Of a DNA stretch of 64,000 nt, positions 46,063-57,959 are shown in pieces (the stretch's first letter is position 1; each line of letters starts with the position of its first letter). Under the pieces are notes generated by a model. It ran no database searches, had not been told where the DNA came from, and worked only from the letters and a program-made list of their open reading frames with translations. This DNA comes from Bipolaris cookei (lineage: Eukaryota > Ascomycota > Dothideomycetes > Pleosporales > Pleosporaceae), in contig NRSV01000048.1 of the NCBI GenBank assembly GCA_002286855.1, forward strand, positions 124,001 through 188,000, written 5' to 3'. Made by a program: the position numbers and the translations under genes.

Positions 46063-48643
46063 ATGTCTTACGGCGGTGGATATGGCGGCGGCGGTCGCGA
46101 TGGCGGCCGTGGCTACTCAAACGGGTACGACTACAGTAATGCTGGATATGGGTCTTATAGCAACTCGACAAGCCACTATGCATCGTACGGGTACGGCGAT
46201 TCATCCCCTTTACACGGGAAAGGCATCACAGTCGTGCTTCACGGACACCCTCCATCTGCTACATTTCTTTTTTCGGATTCTACGCGCAGTCACAGTCCGG
46301 AGGCCGCGCCGCATTGCTTGCTTTTGTATGTCAAGCACGCGGCCACGTACTTGCTGCGACAACGTAGAATTCTCCCTTCGTCACACATCACGTCTCTTCG
46401 ACATTTGCTAACAGTTCTCTTAGTGGCGGATACGGCGGCGGCTCCAACAGCTACTCTGGCGGCGGCGGTGGTTACGGCGGCGGTGGCTATGGCGGTGGCG
46501 GCTATGGTGGTCGCGATGGAGGTGACCGCATGTCGCAGCTCGGCCAAGGCTTGAAACAGCAACAATGGGGTATGTTGATTTGCAGCACAATTTACAGAAA
46601 AATAGCGCTAACGTCTGAACAGATCTCGATGCTCTGCCCAAGTTCGAAAAGTCCTTCTACAAGGAGGATCCCGCAGTCACCGCGCGCTCCGAGGCGGAGG
46701 TTGCCGAATACCGCAAGGAGCACCAGATGACTGTCAAGGGCACAAACATTCCCAAGCCAGTCACAACCTTCGATGAGGCTGGTTTTCCATCCTACGTTAT
46801 GAACGAGGTCAAGGCCCAGGGCTTCGCAAAGCCTACTGCTATTCAGGCGCAGGGTTGGCCCATGGCTCTCTCTGGTCGCGACGTTGTTGGTGTCGCTGAA
46901 ACTGGTTCCGGAAAGACCCTCACCTACTGTCTTCCCGCCATCGTACACATCAACGCACAGCCTCTCCTCGCTCCTGGCGACGGTCCTATCGTTCTCATCC
47001 TCGCTCCCACACGTGAACTTGCTGTACAGATTCAGCAAGAGATCAGCAAGTTCGGAAAATCTTCGCGCATTCGAAACACTTGTGTCTACGGAGGTGTTCC
47101 CAAGGGTCCTCAAATCCGTGACCTTGCCCGCGGTGTTGAAGTGTGCATTGCCACTCCTGGACGTCTTATTGATATGCTTGAAGCTGGAAAAACGAACCTC
47201 CGCCGCGTCACTTACCTTGTTCTGGACGAGGCCGACCGCATGCTTGACATGGGTTTTGAGCCTCAGATTCGCAAGATTATCGGACAGATTCGTCCCGATC
47301 GTCAGACCTGCATGTGGTCGGCTACATGGCCCAAGGAAGTCCGCCAACTGGCTGCTGACTACCAGAAGGACTGGATCCAGGTTAACATTGGTTCCATGGA
47401 CCTCTCTGCTAATCACCGTATTCAACAGATTGTCGAGGTCTGCACAGAGTTCGAGAAGCGTGACCGCATGGCCAAGCATCTCGAGACCATCATGAGTGAT
47501 AAAGAGAACAAGATCTTGATCTTCACAGGTACCAAGCGTGTTGCGGACGAAATTACCCGATTCCTTCGTCAAGACGGCTGGCCAGCGCTTTGTGAGTTAA
47601 GCTTTTCCTCGTCGAATAAATACTGCTAACATAGTTTTAGCCATCCACGGTGACAAGGCGCAAAACGAGCGTGACTGGGTCCTTAACGAATTCAAGACGG
47701 GCAAGAGCCCAATCATGGTTGCTACTGACGTAGCTTCCCGTGGTATCGGTATGATTGCAAACCCCCAACATTCCCTCTTCCTCAGCCCCACCTCAACTAT
47801 TATTATGCGTGAACTGCCATTGTGCTCTGCTTAGGTCGTCTTGTGCGCTTGTTACACTCGCTCCCATGACATCGTCCAGGGCTTGCATCTCTCTCGAATC
47901 TGATCCCCAGGGATCCTTGGTCACGCTGGTGAGGCTTATAGTCTTCGCTACCTTCTGTTTCTGGTATTACCGTCGTATTACTGAAGCAAGCTGCCTGAGA
48001 TATATTTGACTTGATTAAGTCGCAGTCTCTTCCAAGGGTTTCCTAGACCAGGAGATATCCACAGCCTTCCCACTGGACTTGATGCCGTGATCTTCGTTGT
48101 AGCGCACAGAGACGGTTGCATGCAACATACTGCAGCTTCACGCGATCCAATCATGATCGTCGTCTGCTCTGTTTTTTTATCAGTCACTAACCTTTGCTTT
48201 CAAAGATGTTCGCAACATTACTCACGTGTTCAACTATGACTACCCGAACAACTCGGAGGACTATGTCCACCGCATTGGTCGTACTGGTCGTGCTGGCGCT
48301 AACGGAACTGCCATCACCCTTTTCACTACAGAGAGTATGTATATTCATGTCCATTGCTGACAGTTAATTGCTAACAACGACTCAGACTCCAAACAAGCTC
48401 GTGACCTCGTCCAAATTCTCACAGAGTCCAAGCAGCAGATTGATCCCCGTCTTCATGAGATGGCCCGCTACGGCGGTGGTGGCGGCGGTGGTCGCTGGGG
48501 AGGTGGCCGTGGCCGCGGAGGAGGCCGCGGCGGCGGACGTGGCGGTAAGTTTTGCTAGCCTTTATAATATCGAACAGACTCTAATCGGTACATTAGGCTG
48601 GACTGGAGGTAACGGTGATCCCATTCGCAACAGCCGCTGGTAA
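46063..48643 (+). CDS. DBP2: DEAD-box ATP-dependent RNA helicase Dbp2
   Basis: Seven exons (46063-46190, 46424-46569, 46623-47591, 47641-47748, 48206-48334, 48386-48544, 48597-48643) encode 561 aa. A Gly/Tyr-rich N-terminus (YGGGYGGGGRDGGRGYSNG) precedes LDALPKFEKSFYKEDP, then the full set of helicase motifs: GWPMALSGRD, AETGSGKT, APTRELA, TPGRLID, DEAD, SAT, IFTGTKR, VATDVASRGID, and HRIGRTGRAG. The C-terminus is an RGG-rich tail (GRGRGGGRGGGRG). It matches Dbp2/p68 (DDX5) proteins, which act in mRNP assembly, transcription and rRNA processing. The introns at 46191-46423 (233 nt) and 47749-48205 (457 nt) are much longer than the others. The first donor (GG|GTACGG) is the least certain boundary. 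Confidence 0.97.
47749..48205 (+). other. Long internal intron of DBP2
   Basis: A 457-nt intron with donor GTATGA and acceptor TTTCAAAG, and a CACTAACC branch 18 nt upstream. It interrupts motif V, inside SRGI|DVRN. Yeast DBP2 also has a single unusually long intron in the 3' part of its coding region, reported to take part in autoregulation. I saw no clear C/D or H/ACA snoRNA inside. Confidence 0.85.
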
Positions 48644-49560
48644 ACATGCTGTCGACGGCGCTCGCTTGTCGCACCATCAGAACGATGAGCATCGATTTCA
48701 ATCCTTGTTTGGCGTTGGAGGTCGTCATTTCGGACTTGCCATGTTTCCATCCCTTTTCCAAGTGCGGCTGAAGGCCGCTGCACGTTCTCAGGCTCTGTCG
48801 TACGCTGATACCCCAAGGACAGGGCTGTGATGTCGGCTTGGCAGAACAGTTCTCCTGCATATTAGACTGGTATAGGTTTCTTTGTTTATGATAGCTGTAT
48901 GTATGCCGCAGCTGTCCGCAGTCATTTCGTCACGTTGCATTGTGGCGCCGGCGTTTACGTTCAGAAAAAGAAAAGTCTCATCAGGTAATAGTCATATAGA
49001 ATGCATTGTGTCTTATGACAATTCTAGTTTGCTGCCTCATTGTGCTGTTATAAAATGTATTGCGAGTTGACTACCATTGAGTGTGTTGTGTATTGTCCCT
49101 TTTATCTTGAATAAACTGCTTTCACGAGTTGGAATAGTTATGGTCATGTTGTGTCTTTTGAAGAACTTAATTGCTAGTCCATTCGCTATCCTTCTGCCCA
49201 TGACCTTGTGTTGTTGATATCACTTTCCGTCCTTTTCTGTCCTTTTTTTTTGCTCTGCTAGGAAGTAGATTGTATGTATTACATTATGTATGAAAATACA
49301 CTTGCCCGATATTCTCTATGAAAAAAAGATATACAAATGGATAATGTACAATTAGCATTTACGAAGAGTGATATTAAAAGTAAATGTTCTTTTCCACTAG
49401 AGAAGAAGAAGAAGAAGAGTAGGAACAGGAGTACTGTAAACTCAAAGACTCACTACATAACACCGGTTATCTGATTAAGAACTGTATATAGATACCCTAT
49501 ATGCACATATACGCAATATAACAATTTGTCGCAAGTTCCCACCCGATCTCCTTCCTCCCC

Positions 49561-49584
49561 AATATCAATATCAATATCAATATC
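49561..49584. repeat. Hexanucleotide repeat, AATATC
   Basis: Four tandem AATATC units, in AT-rich non-coding sequence downstream of DBP2. Confidence 0.85.
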
Positions 49585-51059
49585 ACTCAAGCTCACGTCT
49601 CCCACAACTGATATTCTAGTATTCGTATCCACGTCTTTCCTTCTTTCTTGTAGTTTACATAGCACTCAATTTGCAGATTACTACGTTGAGATTATAAGAT
49701 GAGACCATAAAGAGACGGGGGGAAGGAGAGAAAGGGGGGGGTGGAAGGGCAATGTTGAATGTGGGTGTTTTTTTTAGAGGCAGGAAAAAAAATTAAGTGT
49801 GGGATTGATATATGTGCGTGTGCGGATTGATAGTTATGGGTATGAAGGAGGTAAGAAAGAAGGATTTTTGGGCGTTGTAGAGAAGGCAGAGAAGGGGCGG
49901 AAAGGTTGTATAGTGATGTGGATGTGGATATGTGGGTAGGTGTTTGGAAATACAACGTGGAGTTGGTAGGAAAGAAAGTAAGGCTTGAGTGAGTTTACTG
50001 CATGATATGCATTTTGTGGGGTTGATGGTGTAGAAAAGAGAGGGGGGGTTGTACAAGGCAAGTGTGCGTATAGAGGTTGGGGATATGGGTTGTGCAAAAG
50101 GGAGATTTGGTTACGGATGTGTGATTTTAGCGTTTGATTTTTTTTATACTTATATATTGGTAAGTGGAGGAATGTTCGAATGGAGTGTGGGATTTTGTTT
50201 AGGAGAAAGAGATGGATGGATGGAGAAGGAAAGATGGGGAGTAGTATCCGAGGTAAGCATGAGACTTCTGATTTTACGATGAAATACGTCTAATGTTTAC
50301 TCTAACATGTCGAGAAAACACAACCCCAAAAGAGAAGATAAATATGTAGTACAGCTAGGAAAAGGGACGTGGTGTTACAATAATCGCCTGCATCGTTGTG
50401 ATGGTATTTTGGACATCAAAGCCATGTTTACATCTAATGAATGAAGTCGGAATGCAAGGTAAGAGTCACACTTATATTTATTATTAATGGGCGTATTTCG
50501 GCTGCTTTCTCCCATAACCACCCTTGTGGGTTTGCTCGTCTTCGCAAACTATGTAGAGATAATGAGCATTATACAGAGCATCACTTCCTCACCAGACGGC
50601 CTGTGACAGCAAAACACCCTGACAGAATAACTGCATAGTAGAATGGTTCCCCAGAAGCTGCAGAAGAAGTACTCATATACTCTTGGAAGATAACAAATAG
50701 GGGTCGAAGGGATGAATAGTACCCATGAACAGAAAAGGCGACTTCACCACATCTCCGCGGACAAGAGCAATCAAAATGTCGGTGAGAAATGATGTTCGTA
50801 CACCTTTCCAAGTAGGGAAATTGAAATTGTAGCATGTGAAATGAAACCCCGGAGATTGCAATAGGGCGCATGGAACAGAAGCATGGCGGGGTTGCTAGTG
50901 GATGCAATACACACATGAGAAAAGTGAGACATTTTTTACTCTTCTTGGCTTCTGATGGTCCGACCGGGCAAGCATCAGATGTAAGTAGCTCTGGGCAGAG
51001 TTGAAATAAAGTATAGACTAGAAAAGGTCCGAAGAATACCGGATATCTGGACAATGGCT

Positions 51060-51093
51060 GGGGGAGGGGGAAGGGGGAAGGGGGAAGGGAGGG
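51060..51093 (+). repeat. G-tract repeat with G-quadruplex pattern
   Basis: Four G5 runs separated by loops of one or two A (G5-A-G5-AA-G5-AA-G5), followed by two G3 runs. This fits the classical G-quadruplex motif on the plus strand. Folding is inferred. Confidence 0.8.
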
Positions 51094-53241
51094 CCGCGGA
51101 TCGGGGGCGATCGTGAGATGGCGCAAACGCTATGGGATCCATGGACCAGGAGACCCGTCTACACGTAAACAAAGTAATAGGTCATATTTGTCGGCGTATG
51201 TAGATGAGTATCGCCAGGGTGAGGGGCGTCATGTGCGTTGACATTGTCTTTGAACGTGAAACCTGATCCTAGAAAAGCGTGTACAGTTGGTATCCGCGTG
51301 AGAAGACACGTTGATCAGCGTGTGGTGTCGTGCAGTAGCGGGATCGGTCTAATTGGCAACCTACAGCAGATGATTTGCATGCTTGGCTCTGGATCAACCA
51401 CTATATGACCTCGGTCTGGAACCCTCTCAACCGTTTTTTGACAATACCAAACTAATAAACTGTATCCCTGTAACTTTGCCATGCTGAATGCTGCAGGTGC
51501 TGCAGTTGTAGCCAGCAATCGACGCATCTGTCATATTTGGTGGGTGCGTCTGCCTTGTTCCGTGGGGCAGTTAGCGGAAGCCAGTCCGGTTGTTGACAAG
51601 TATTCGTGGTCAATGACGGTAGCGTACATCAAAGCTCGGTACCAAAGTATCACCCTGGCACTGTCATGTGTTCGAGGCGAGTTGTTAGAACGTTCAAGTT
51701 TGGCATCAGATCTAGACACCATGTCCAGATCTATGCAGTGCGTTTCTGTATACGGGGTCAATGAACTTACACAAGCGATCTGCAGCACTGGGGCCGGGAG
51801 TGTGTAATCCGAACCACCAGACCTAAAGTCTGGATATTGCTGCGGCCATTTCCGAGACTGCTGCTTTGGAATTGATTTCAGGAGAAATGACGCGTGTCAA
51901 CCAGAACCAGGACTTGGTAGTGCAGCTCGATGCTGTCTTTTCATGCACTCCGCATACCTGAGCTGCATTGGATGCGGTTGGTTGACAGATGACCAGGCAA
52001 TGGGGCCTCGTGCTCAGAGGTGCGTCCTGCTTGTCGACCTTGACCCGAATTACCACGGTCGAGCGCTAGGTTCGCGCCATCAGTCGGTGGGGTCGGGGTG
52101 GCCAACTGGATGCCGTTTCATCTTGCGATTGTGTAAACTAAAACATAACAAGCTTTATCGATTTTCGCCGGCGGGGCGAAGGGACAATTTCCATGTGTTG
52201 GGAACTGTGGATAGCCGACAGAAGCTGTTGCACACGATTCAACCGGATATTCGAGGGTCAAATGTGACGTTGGAACTCTTGAGTGCAGGATGAATCGCGT
52301 AGATGCTGTGATCGAGCAACCTGGTGGCCCTTCCATGAGGTGTGTTTCGTGTTTCACTTGGATTCAGCATGGAAGGTTTTGTGTAGGAAATTGGGGTAAT
52401 TCACATAGTTCATGGTAGGTAGATGCTGATAGTCTTCTGGAGCCGGTGAGTGAAGACTCAGATGCACTAGTGCTGCACAGTCATGTTTGGAGACGACAAG
52501 GAACGGCCAGGCGAAAGAGGCTTGCAGCCAAGGCAGCAGATGACGACAGGGATTAGGCCAAAGACAGCACGCAGGCCAAGCCCACCCCAAAGGGATCTGC
52601 AAGCTGCAACGTCGGCCATTCTTCGGTCGTTCTGGATGCTGTTTGTGAGGGCGCACACACACACACACGCGCACACAGGTCATGTACAGTCGTTGTTTGT
52701 CAGCGACGTCGTGAGTGAAGTGGTGTATGTTTAGACAAGAGGAGAGGGAGGGGTGCAAATGGTAGCTTCGCGGGGTACACAGGGCTTGGGCTCGACTCCA
52801 CGGCCTATTGTTGGTGTATCGAATACGACGGCCAGAGGCATTGGACCCTCTTCCAATAAGTGGACGAGTGTATGCGAGACTATGTCATGACCGAAGATGA
52901 TACAAGTGGTTGAGGCAGAAGAACACGAGCAACACAGACAATGTTGCCCCAGTACCGTGGAAATTACTGAACATGTGTCTGTGGCCACGCCCTTGATGAT
53001 GTGTTGGTTTGCAGTGATTGGGGGTGGTGTGAGGAGGAAGTCGCGATGATACTGCTGCTGCTGCTGCTACTCCTGCGTGTTTCTCTCCTGCTGCAGCTGA
53101 CCAAACGAGGAAGGTGAAGGGAACATGTTGTGGTAGTGGCGTGGCGCGGAACTTACTCCGACGTTGCACACAATGCATCTCATCTCCATCCGGCACGCCC
53201 GATTAATACGGCGTCGTATTTGTTCGAAGATGACGACGGTA

Positions 53242-53309
53242 ATGATGATGATGATGATGATGATGATGGTGATGGTGATAATAATAATAACAATGATGAT
53301 GATGGCAGT
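53242..53309. repeat. Compound ATG/GTG/ATA trinucleotide repeat
   Basis: Nine ATG units, then GTGATG and ATA/ACA variants, then further ATG units. It encodes poly-Asp/Asn or poly-Ser stretches in chance frames only. Confidence 0.9.
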
Positions 53310-55605
53310 ATGCGCCTAAGCGCTGACGTGCGTCTGTACGTGTAATGGTGGTTTTCTAGATTATGTGCAGCTGGGCGTCTAGGCCGTCGACGTTGGCCAT
53401 GTAAGTAAGTACATAGTACATACATACAGTACGTAAGTAGGTACGCCCACCGTCTGGCCTCACAGTGCTGTCGAGCAGCATTACAATAGATACTTTGCTT
53501 ACAGTTCAATGCCATGGCGCCATGTCCAATACGGCAAGGATAGTTGGAGTCAGGCTTCTAGTGGAGGAAGAACGCACAGTCGAGGGTGGAAAGCAGGGTA
53601 GAGGGCATCTAAGCCCCATGTTCCATGTTCCATGTTCCATGTTTGCAACGCGCTGCATGCGCATCGCGGTCGCTTCCTCATTCTATCGGCGGAAGGTAAC
53701 CCGCTGGCTGCGCCATGCCGCGTAGTCTATTACAAGGGAAGCGAATAATTTCGGACTTGTACAGGTGATGCGTGTATGCATCGGCGTGCAGCAATGACCA
53801 TGTCTGGATGTTTACCAAGTTGTCCAAGTTCGGTCTCCAAATCGGCCATGGTAGCGCCCGTATCGTGACACCTATGGTCTGGTAAACTCCGCGCCTCCGC
53901 CAGCCGTCTCTGACACGCCATGACTAAAGGTGCGCGCTTTCGCTTCTTCCAGGGAAGCTCCGTGCATATCTCCGCCACGAGGCATCGCTCGGTCCAACTC
54001 GACCTAATGCCACCGATCCTTAGAAAAGCCACAGGCCATGTTTGGTTCTGCGGGCAGGGGGCGGCCCCTGTCAGTGTCACTCGCTCGCTCGACTTGCACC
54101 AGCAGAGCGTTCCTGGGCACGAGAGTGCCAGAGTTTAGCCGCCGTGAGCCCTGGAAATGCGTCCTCTTGGCCAAGCCCTCGTTTTGTCTGCTCACAACGT
54201 TTTTGACATGACAATGGCTGGGGGTGATTTTTTTCTTCAATTCTCATTGCTGTGATACGTCGAGCTATGATTCGCGGCCCAGGGACCCCTCTTCATGTAT
54301 GTCATCAGTTCATACACAAGGCGGAAATTGTTGGCAAGACCATCCGTGTCTCGTCAGGACATTATTTTTGTCCGCGGATCAGGCCATGGGTGCGGCCGAT
54401 ACTCGCAAGGTGCCATGATGCTGGCATGTGGCTGGCATCACGGGCGCGACTTGGGGGATGAGTACGTACAGTTGTATTGCATACGTGGATATGGAGTGTG
54501 TAGACATGAAGTTGAGATAGTCTAATGGCGGCGTGGTGTTCGCGTTATGATCGAGGTTACCGCCCGCTCCCGTTCGACGGCGCATGTGCAAATAGCTAGT
54601 GGCATCTATTCGTATTCATCCTGGGTCCGATCAGTCTTGGTACTGGACGGCCAATCACATTACAGCTAGCCTGACGAGCTTCACTCATGTTGCTTCTGCT
54701 CAACAGGTGTCGAGGGAGGGTGGGTATGGTGGGTATTGTCACGTTCTGTTTGCACAGCACAAGGCCATCTATGACGACAACACTCGAGTGCATTCAGGTG
54801 AATGTCATAGGCAGGCAAAGGGGGTGGCTGGCCTGGGTGCTCTCGGATGTTGGCAACCGGGCTAGGTGGGCTTGGGATGATCGTGGCTAGGCAAGAGCAA
54901 CAGATGTACCGTTCAGCCGTTGAATATCTAGATGCGTACAAACGCACACAGACGAGTGCGGTGACATGGCATGTGGCTTGGGGCCGCCAAGGCAGCAGGG
55001 ACGTTGATCTCAAGAGGGAATGAAAGCATGGGAGGGTGTCGAGACCCGAAGCGACATAGCAGGGTGGTTTTTGCGGACATGGAAGCCGAAGCAGTAGTAG
55101 AGAAGCAGGAGATGCAGTGGCAGGCAAAACAGCAAGGTTTGCGGAATTGCCAGAGGGTGGGGCCAGATGCAGCAGAATCTTGTCTGCTGACAGCGAAACA
55201 GGCATGGATGGAGGATGCACAAGGAGGAAATCACGATGCGACAGCGGTATGCTGAAGTTTGCGAGGGCGAAAGCGGGGGTTTGAGGCGAGGGCAAGACGG
55301 CCCATGCGACATCTGGAGGGTCGAGGATAGTTTAGTGGATCTGGACATGTGAGATGCCGTAGCTATGATGCCGCGTGCGGCCACCAGAGCACGGGCACTC
55401 GGGCCTTGCGTCAGTAGATGAGGCAGTAAGTAGTCGGTCAGAGTCAGGCGGGGGTAAGTAGTATGTAGTAGAAGCAAAGGTAGAGACGGCGAGGCTCGAC
55501 GAAAGCTCAACGTCTTGTGGCATCCCTCTGCCGGACGTTGCAGGTTGCTTTCCGCCTTTTGGCACACACACACACTCGCACACACGGCAGGCCAAAGGCA
55601 TGTGT

Positions 55606-55637
55606 GGTGCGGTGCAGTGCGGTGCGGTGCAGTGCGG
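55606..55637. repeat. GGTGC pentamer repeat
   Basis: About six units of GGTGC/AGTGC in tandem, near a CA-rich tract at 55563-55585. Confidence 0.8.
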
Positions 55638-56148
55638 ACGGGATTCGCTCTCATGGACGCATTGGGTCAGTCCTGCCGGCGGGCGAGGTCTGTGCCATGT
55701 CCAATATTTGCATGCAGTCGTTTTGCAGGCCGCTCTTGCCGGGGGGCCCGCAGAAGCCCGCTGGCCGGGTGGTGAAGATTGTCGACGCGGTGATTGCAGA
55801 TTGTGTGCAGCTGCGGGCGCATTTTTTGCGTTTGGGCATGGCGTGCTGCCGACGATGTAGGTAGTGTACATGTATACTAAGTATGTATATGGGCAGAGTG
55901 CTAAGTAGCAGGTGCATGCCATGTATGTAGCACTGTGGCCCGAGGTCCCTCCAGCGTGGGTTTGCCGCGTCTAGCGCACAGAACTAGCTCTCAGCCGCAT
56001 ACCATGGCTGCATTCTTCTTTGCACCTCGTATGTACGGCGACACACGGGCAGCCCACGCACGCTCGCACGCACGCAGGTATGGATGCGTATGGACGGGTG
56101 GATTGATGGATGGATGGATGCTGGGTGGATGCACGCACGCGCACTCAC

Positions 56149-56178
56149 GCACACGCACACGCACACGCACACGCACAC
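56149..56178. repeat. ACACGC hexamer repeat
   Basis: Five units of ACACGC-type sequence, adjacent to TGGATGGATG repeats at 56106-56120. Confidence 0.8.
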
Positions 56179-56630
56179 GACCGGCGCGAAGGCACCGCCA
56201 TCCTCGGCTCCCTGGCGCAGCGAGAACAAAACGGGGAGCAAAGGGCGGTCAATACGTCAGGACGCGGGTTAGTCAGCAGGTGCACGGAACGAGGACGTGT
56301 CGGACTATTTTTCTCACTAGTGTCGCTCCCCTTCTTGTCGCCTAACCATCTTCTGTGTTAGCACCCTCTCTAGCCTACGTCGCGAATCTGACCTGCTCAA
56401 CCACCACTACCACCACCAACCCAAGCAGTGCCTGGTACCAGCCAGTGCCTTGCCCTAACGCTACCGTCACCCTTACCCCCCTTACCCCCAGGCTCCAGGC
56501 ATCCTAAGCATACCAGATCGCGCACCCGCAGTGCGACTACACGTGCAACTGCCACCGAGCAACGCGATCGCCGCTCACCCGGCGCGTTCGTCACTAAGGC
56601 GCTCCACGCTCCACTATCGCTGCATCTTCG

Positions 56631-56689
56631 CTGCTCTGCTCTGCGCTGCTCTGCGCTGCTCTGCGCTGCTCTGCTTTGCGCTGCACTGC
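56631..56689. repeat. CTGCTCTGCG decamer-like repeat
   Basis: Repeating CTGCTCTGCG units (three near-perfect copies plus degenerate flanks) in the CT-rich zone before CON7. Confidence 0.85.
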
Positions 56690-56771
56690 ACCTCTCGTCT
56701 GCTCAGCCCCCAGTCTCTTAATCCACGAGACCCTCCAAAGCAGACTTGCCCTCTGACCTCTCTCTTCTACT

Positions 56772-56793
56772 GTCGTCGTCGTCGTCGTCGTCG
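56772..56793. repeat. GTC trinucleotide repeat
   Basis: Seven GTC units in the presumed CON7 leader or promoter region. Confidence 0.85.
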
Positions 56794-57959
56794 TTCGCCG
56801 CCACTCGCCGACGTACGCTCCCTGCCTTCCCCTGCCACGCTCGTTGTGCGTGCCAAATCCGCACCGAACGCCGCGACAGGAGGCTGATCGCTCGGCACGC
56901 TCGGCGCAGTTGAGCATTCTGGGACACGCAGCGACTGGGAGAGAGCCACAGTGTGCGCGAAACCTTCAGTCATCGTTACCACAACGGGCCGACTGTCGCC
57001 TTTGCCCCATCACCGCGCATCCAGAGCGACCTCTTTGGTAGCCGCCTGCGCGCCCCTCGGCCAACAGGCCCAACCCAACCCTGGTTTCTTGGTCACTAGC
57101 GCACTCCAACCACGGACCTGCACGCCCCCCCTCACGCACCAAAAGCCCCCCCTCACGCTGGCCTGCGTCCCACACTCTGCTCGCCGCGCCATCCCTTCCT
57201 CGTGCTAGCCGCTCCACCCGCAGCAGCAGTCATTCCCACTGTTACGGCTCGGCTTTACCGACTAGCACTGCATCCCTGTCACTGCCTTGACGGGCGCGAA
57301 TTACCTCATCGAGTGTGCTAAGGCCTGCTGGGCAAGCCGCCATTTCTTCCACGTCCCTCGATTGGCCCTCGCCCTCTACGCCCACGCCACTGAGTCTAAA
57401 AGCCTTTAGGCCGCGCTCTCACTAGCTGTGTTCCAAATTCACTCTCGCCCCAGCAGACCCGCAGTGCAAGCTCGTCCTTTCACTAGCACCAATTGTGTAA
57501 CCTTTGCGTTGCACTTCACTCTGCATCGCGCCAGCTGCTCCGCGATTCGAGAGATCTCTGTCCGCTAGCTACCTCCCCTGTCCCGGTGCCCTCGACCTTG
57601 CGCCTTCCGTGCATCTCTTTTCGACGGTGCATATTTGCCGAACTGCTTGTCCCTCCACCTGGGCGTCGTGGAAAACACACCGTCTGCAAATCATCCGCGT
57701 TTAACTTCCACGCTACCCACGGCCTGATCACTTCGCTTCTCCGGTTTTCTGGCTGTGCATCTCTTGGCCGAACCCAGGCTACGTCTTTATACGCTCTAGC
57801 TACCTGTCTTCCACAGACCGCGGCAAATCATCCGAAGACGGTTCGCGACGGACATATCTCTGCAGCCATTCCTCCCTGTGGGCGCACGCATTCAACCATC
57901 CAACCTCAGCTTAGAGTCCGTCCAAGCTACCTTCGACTCTTGACCACTCTTCACAGTCT

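Larger units (their letters stand above)
48644..57959. other. Gene-poor 9.3 kb region upstream of CON7
   Basis: No protein gene is supported. Open frames are short, overlapping on both strands, low in complexity and without motifs or splice-consistent extension. The stretch is rich in simple repeats, several listed separately. From about 56,300 the sequence becomes CT- and C-rich, consistent with a very long promoter and leader of CON7. Unannotated non-coding RNA is possible but cannot be shown from sequence. Confidence 0.5.

Noticed and set aside
46592..47572. 326-codon frame antisense to DBP2
   Set aside because: It lies opposite a highly conserved helicase exon. Open antisense frames are a usual by-product of biased codon use, and no motif is present.
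47749..48205. Intronic snoRNA in the DBP2 intron
   Set aside because: No RTGATGA/CTGA pair with a terminal stem, and no ANANNA...ACA arrangement, is convincing.
50581..51126. 182-codon minus-strand frame
   Set aside because: Composition follows G-rich and simple sequence on the other strand, and no domain or conserved pattern is seen.
54681..55654. Two minus-strand frames of about 200 codons in the CON7 upstream region
   Set aside because: They overlap each other in different frames, are Ser/Pro/His-rich from repeats and show no family features.
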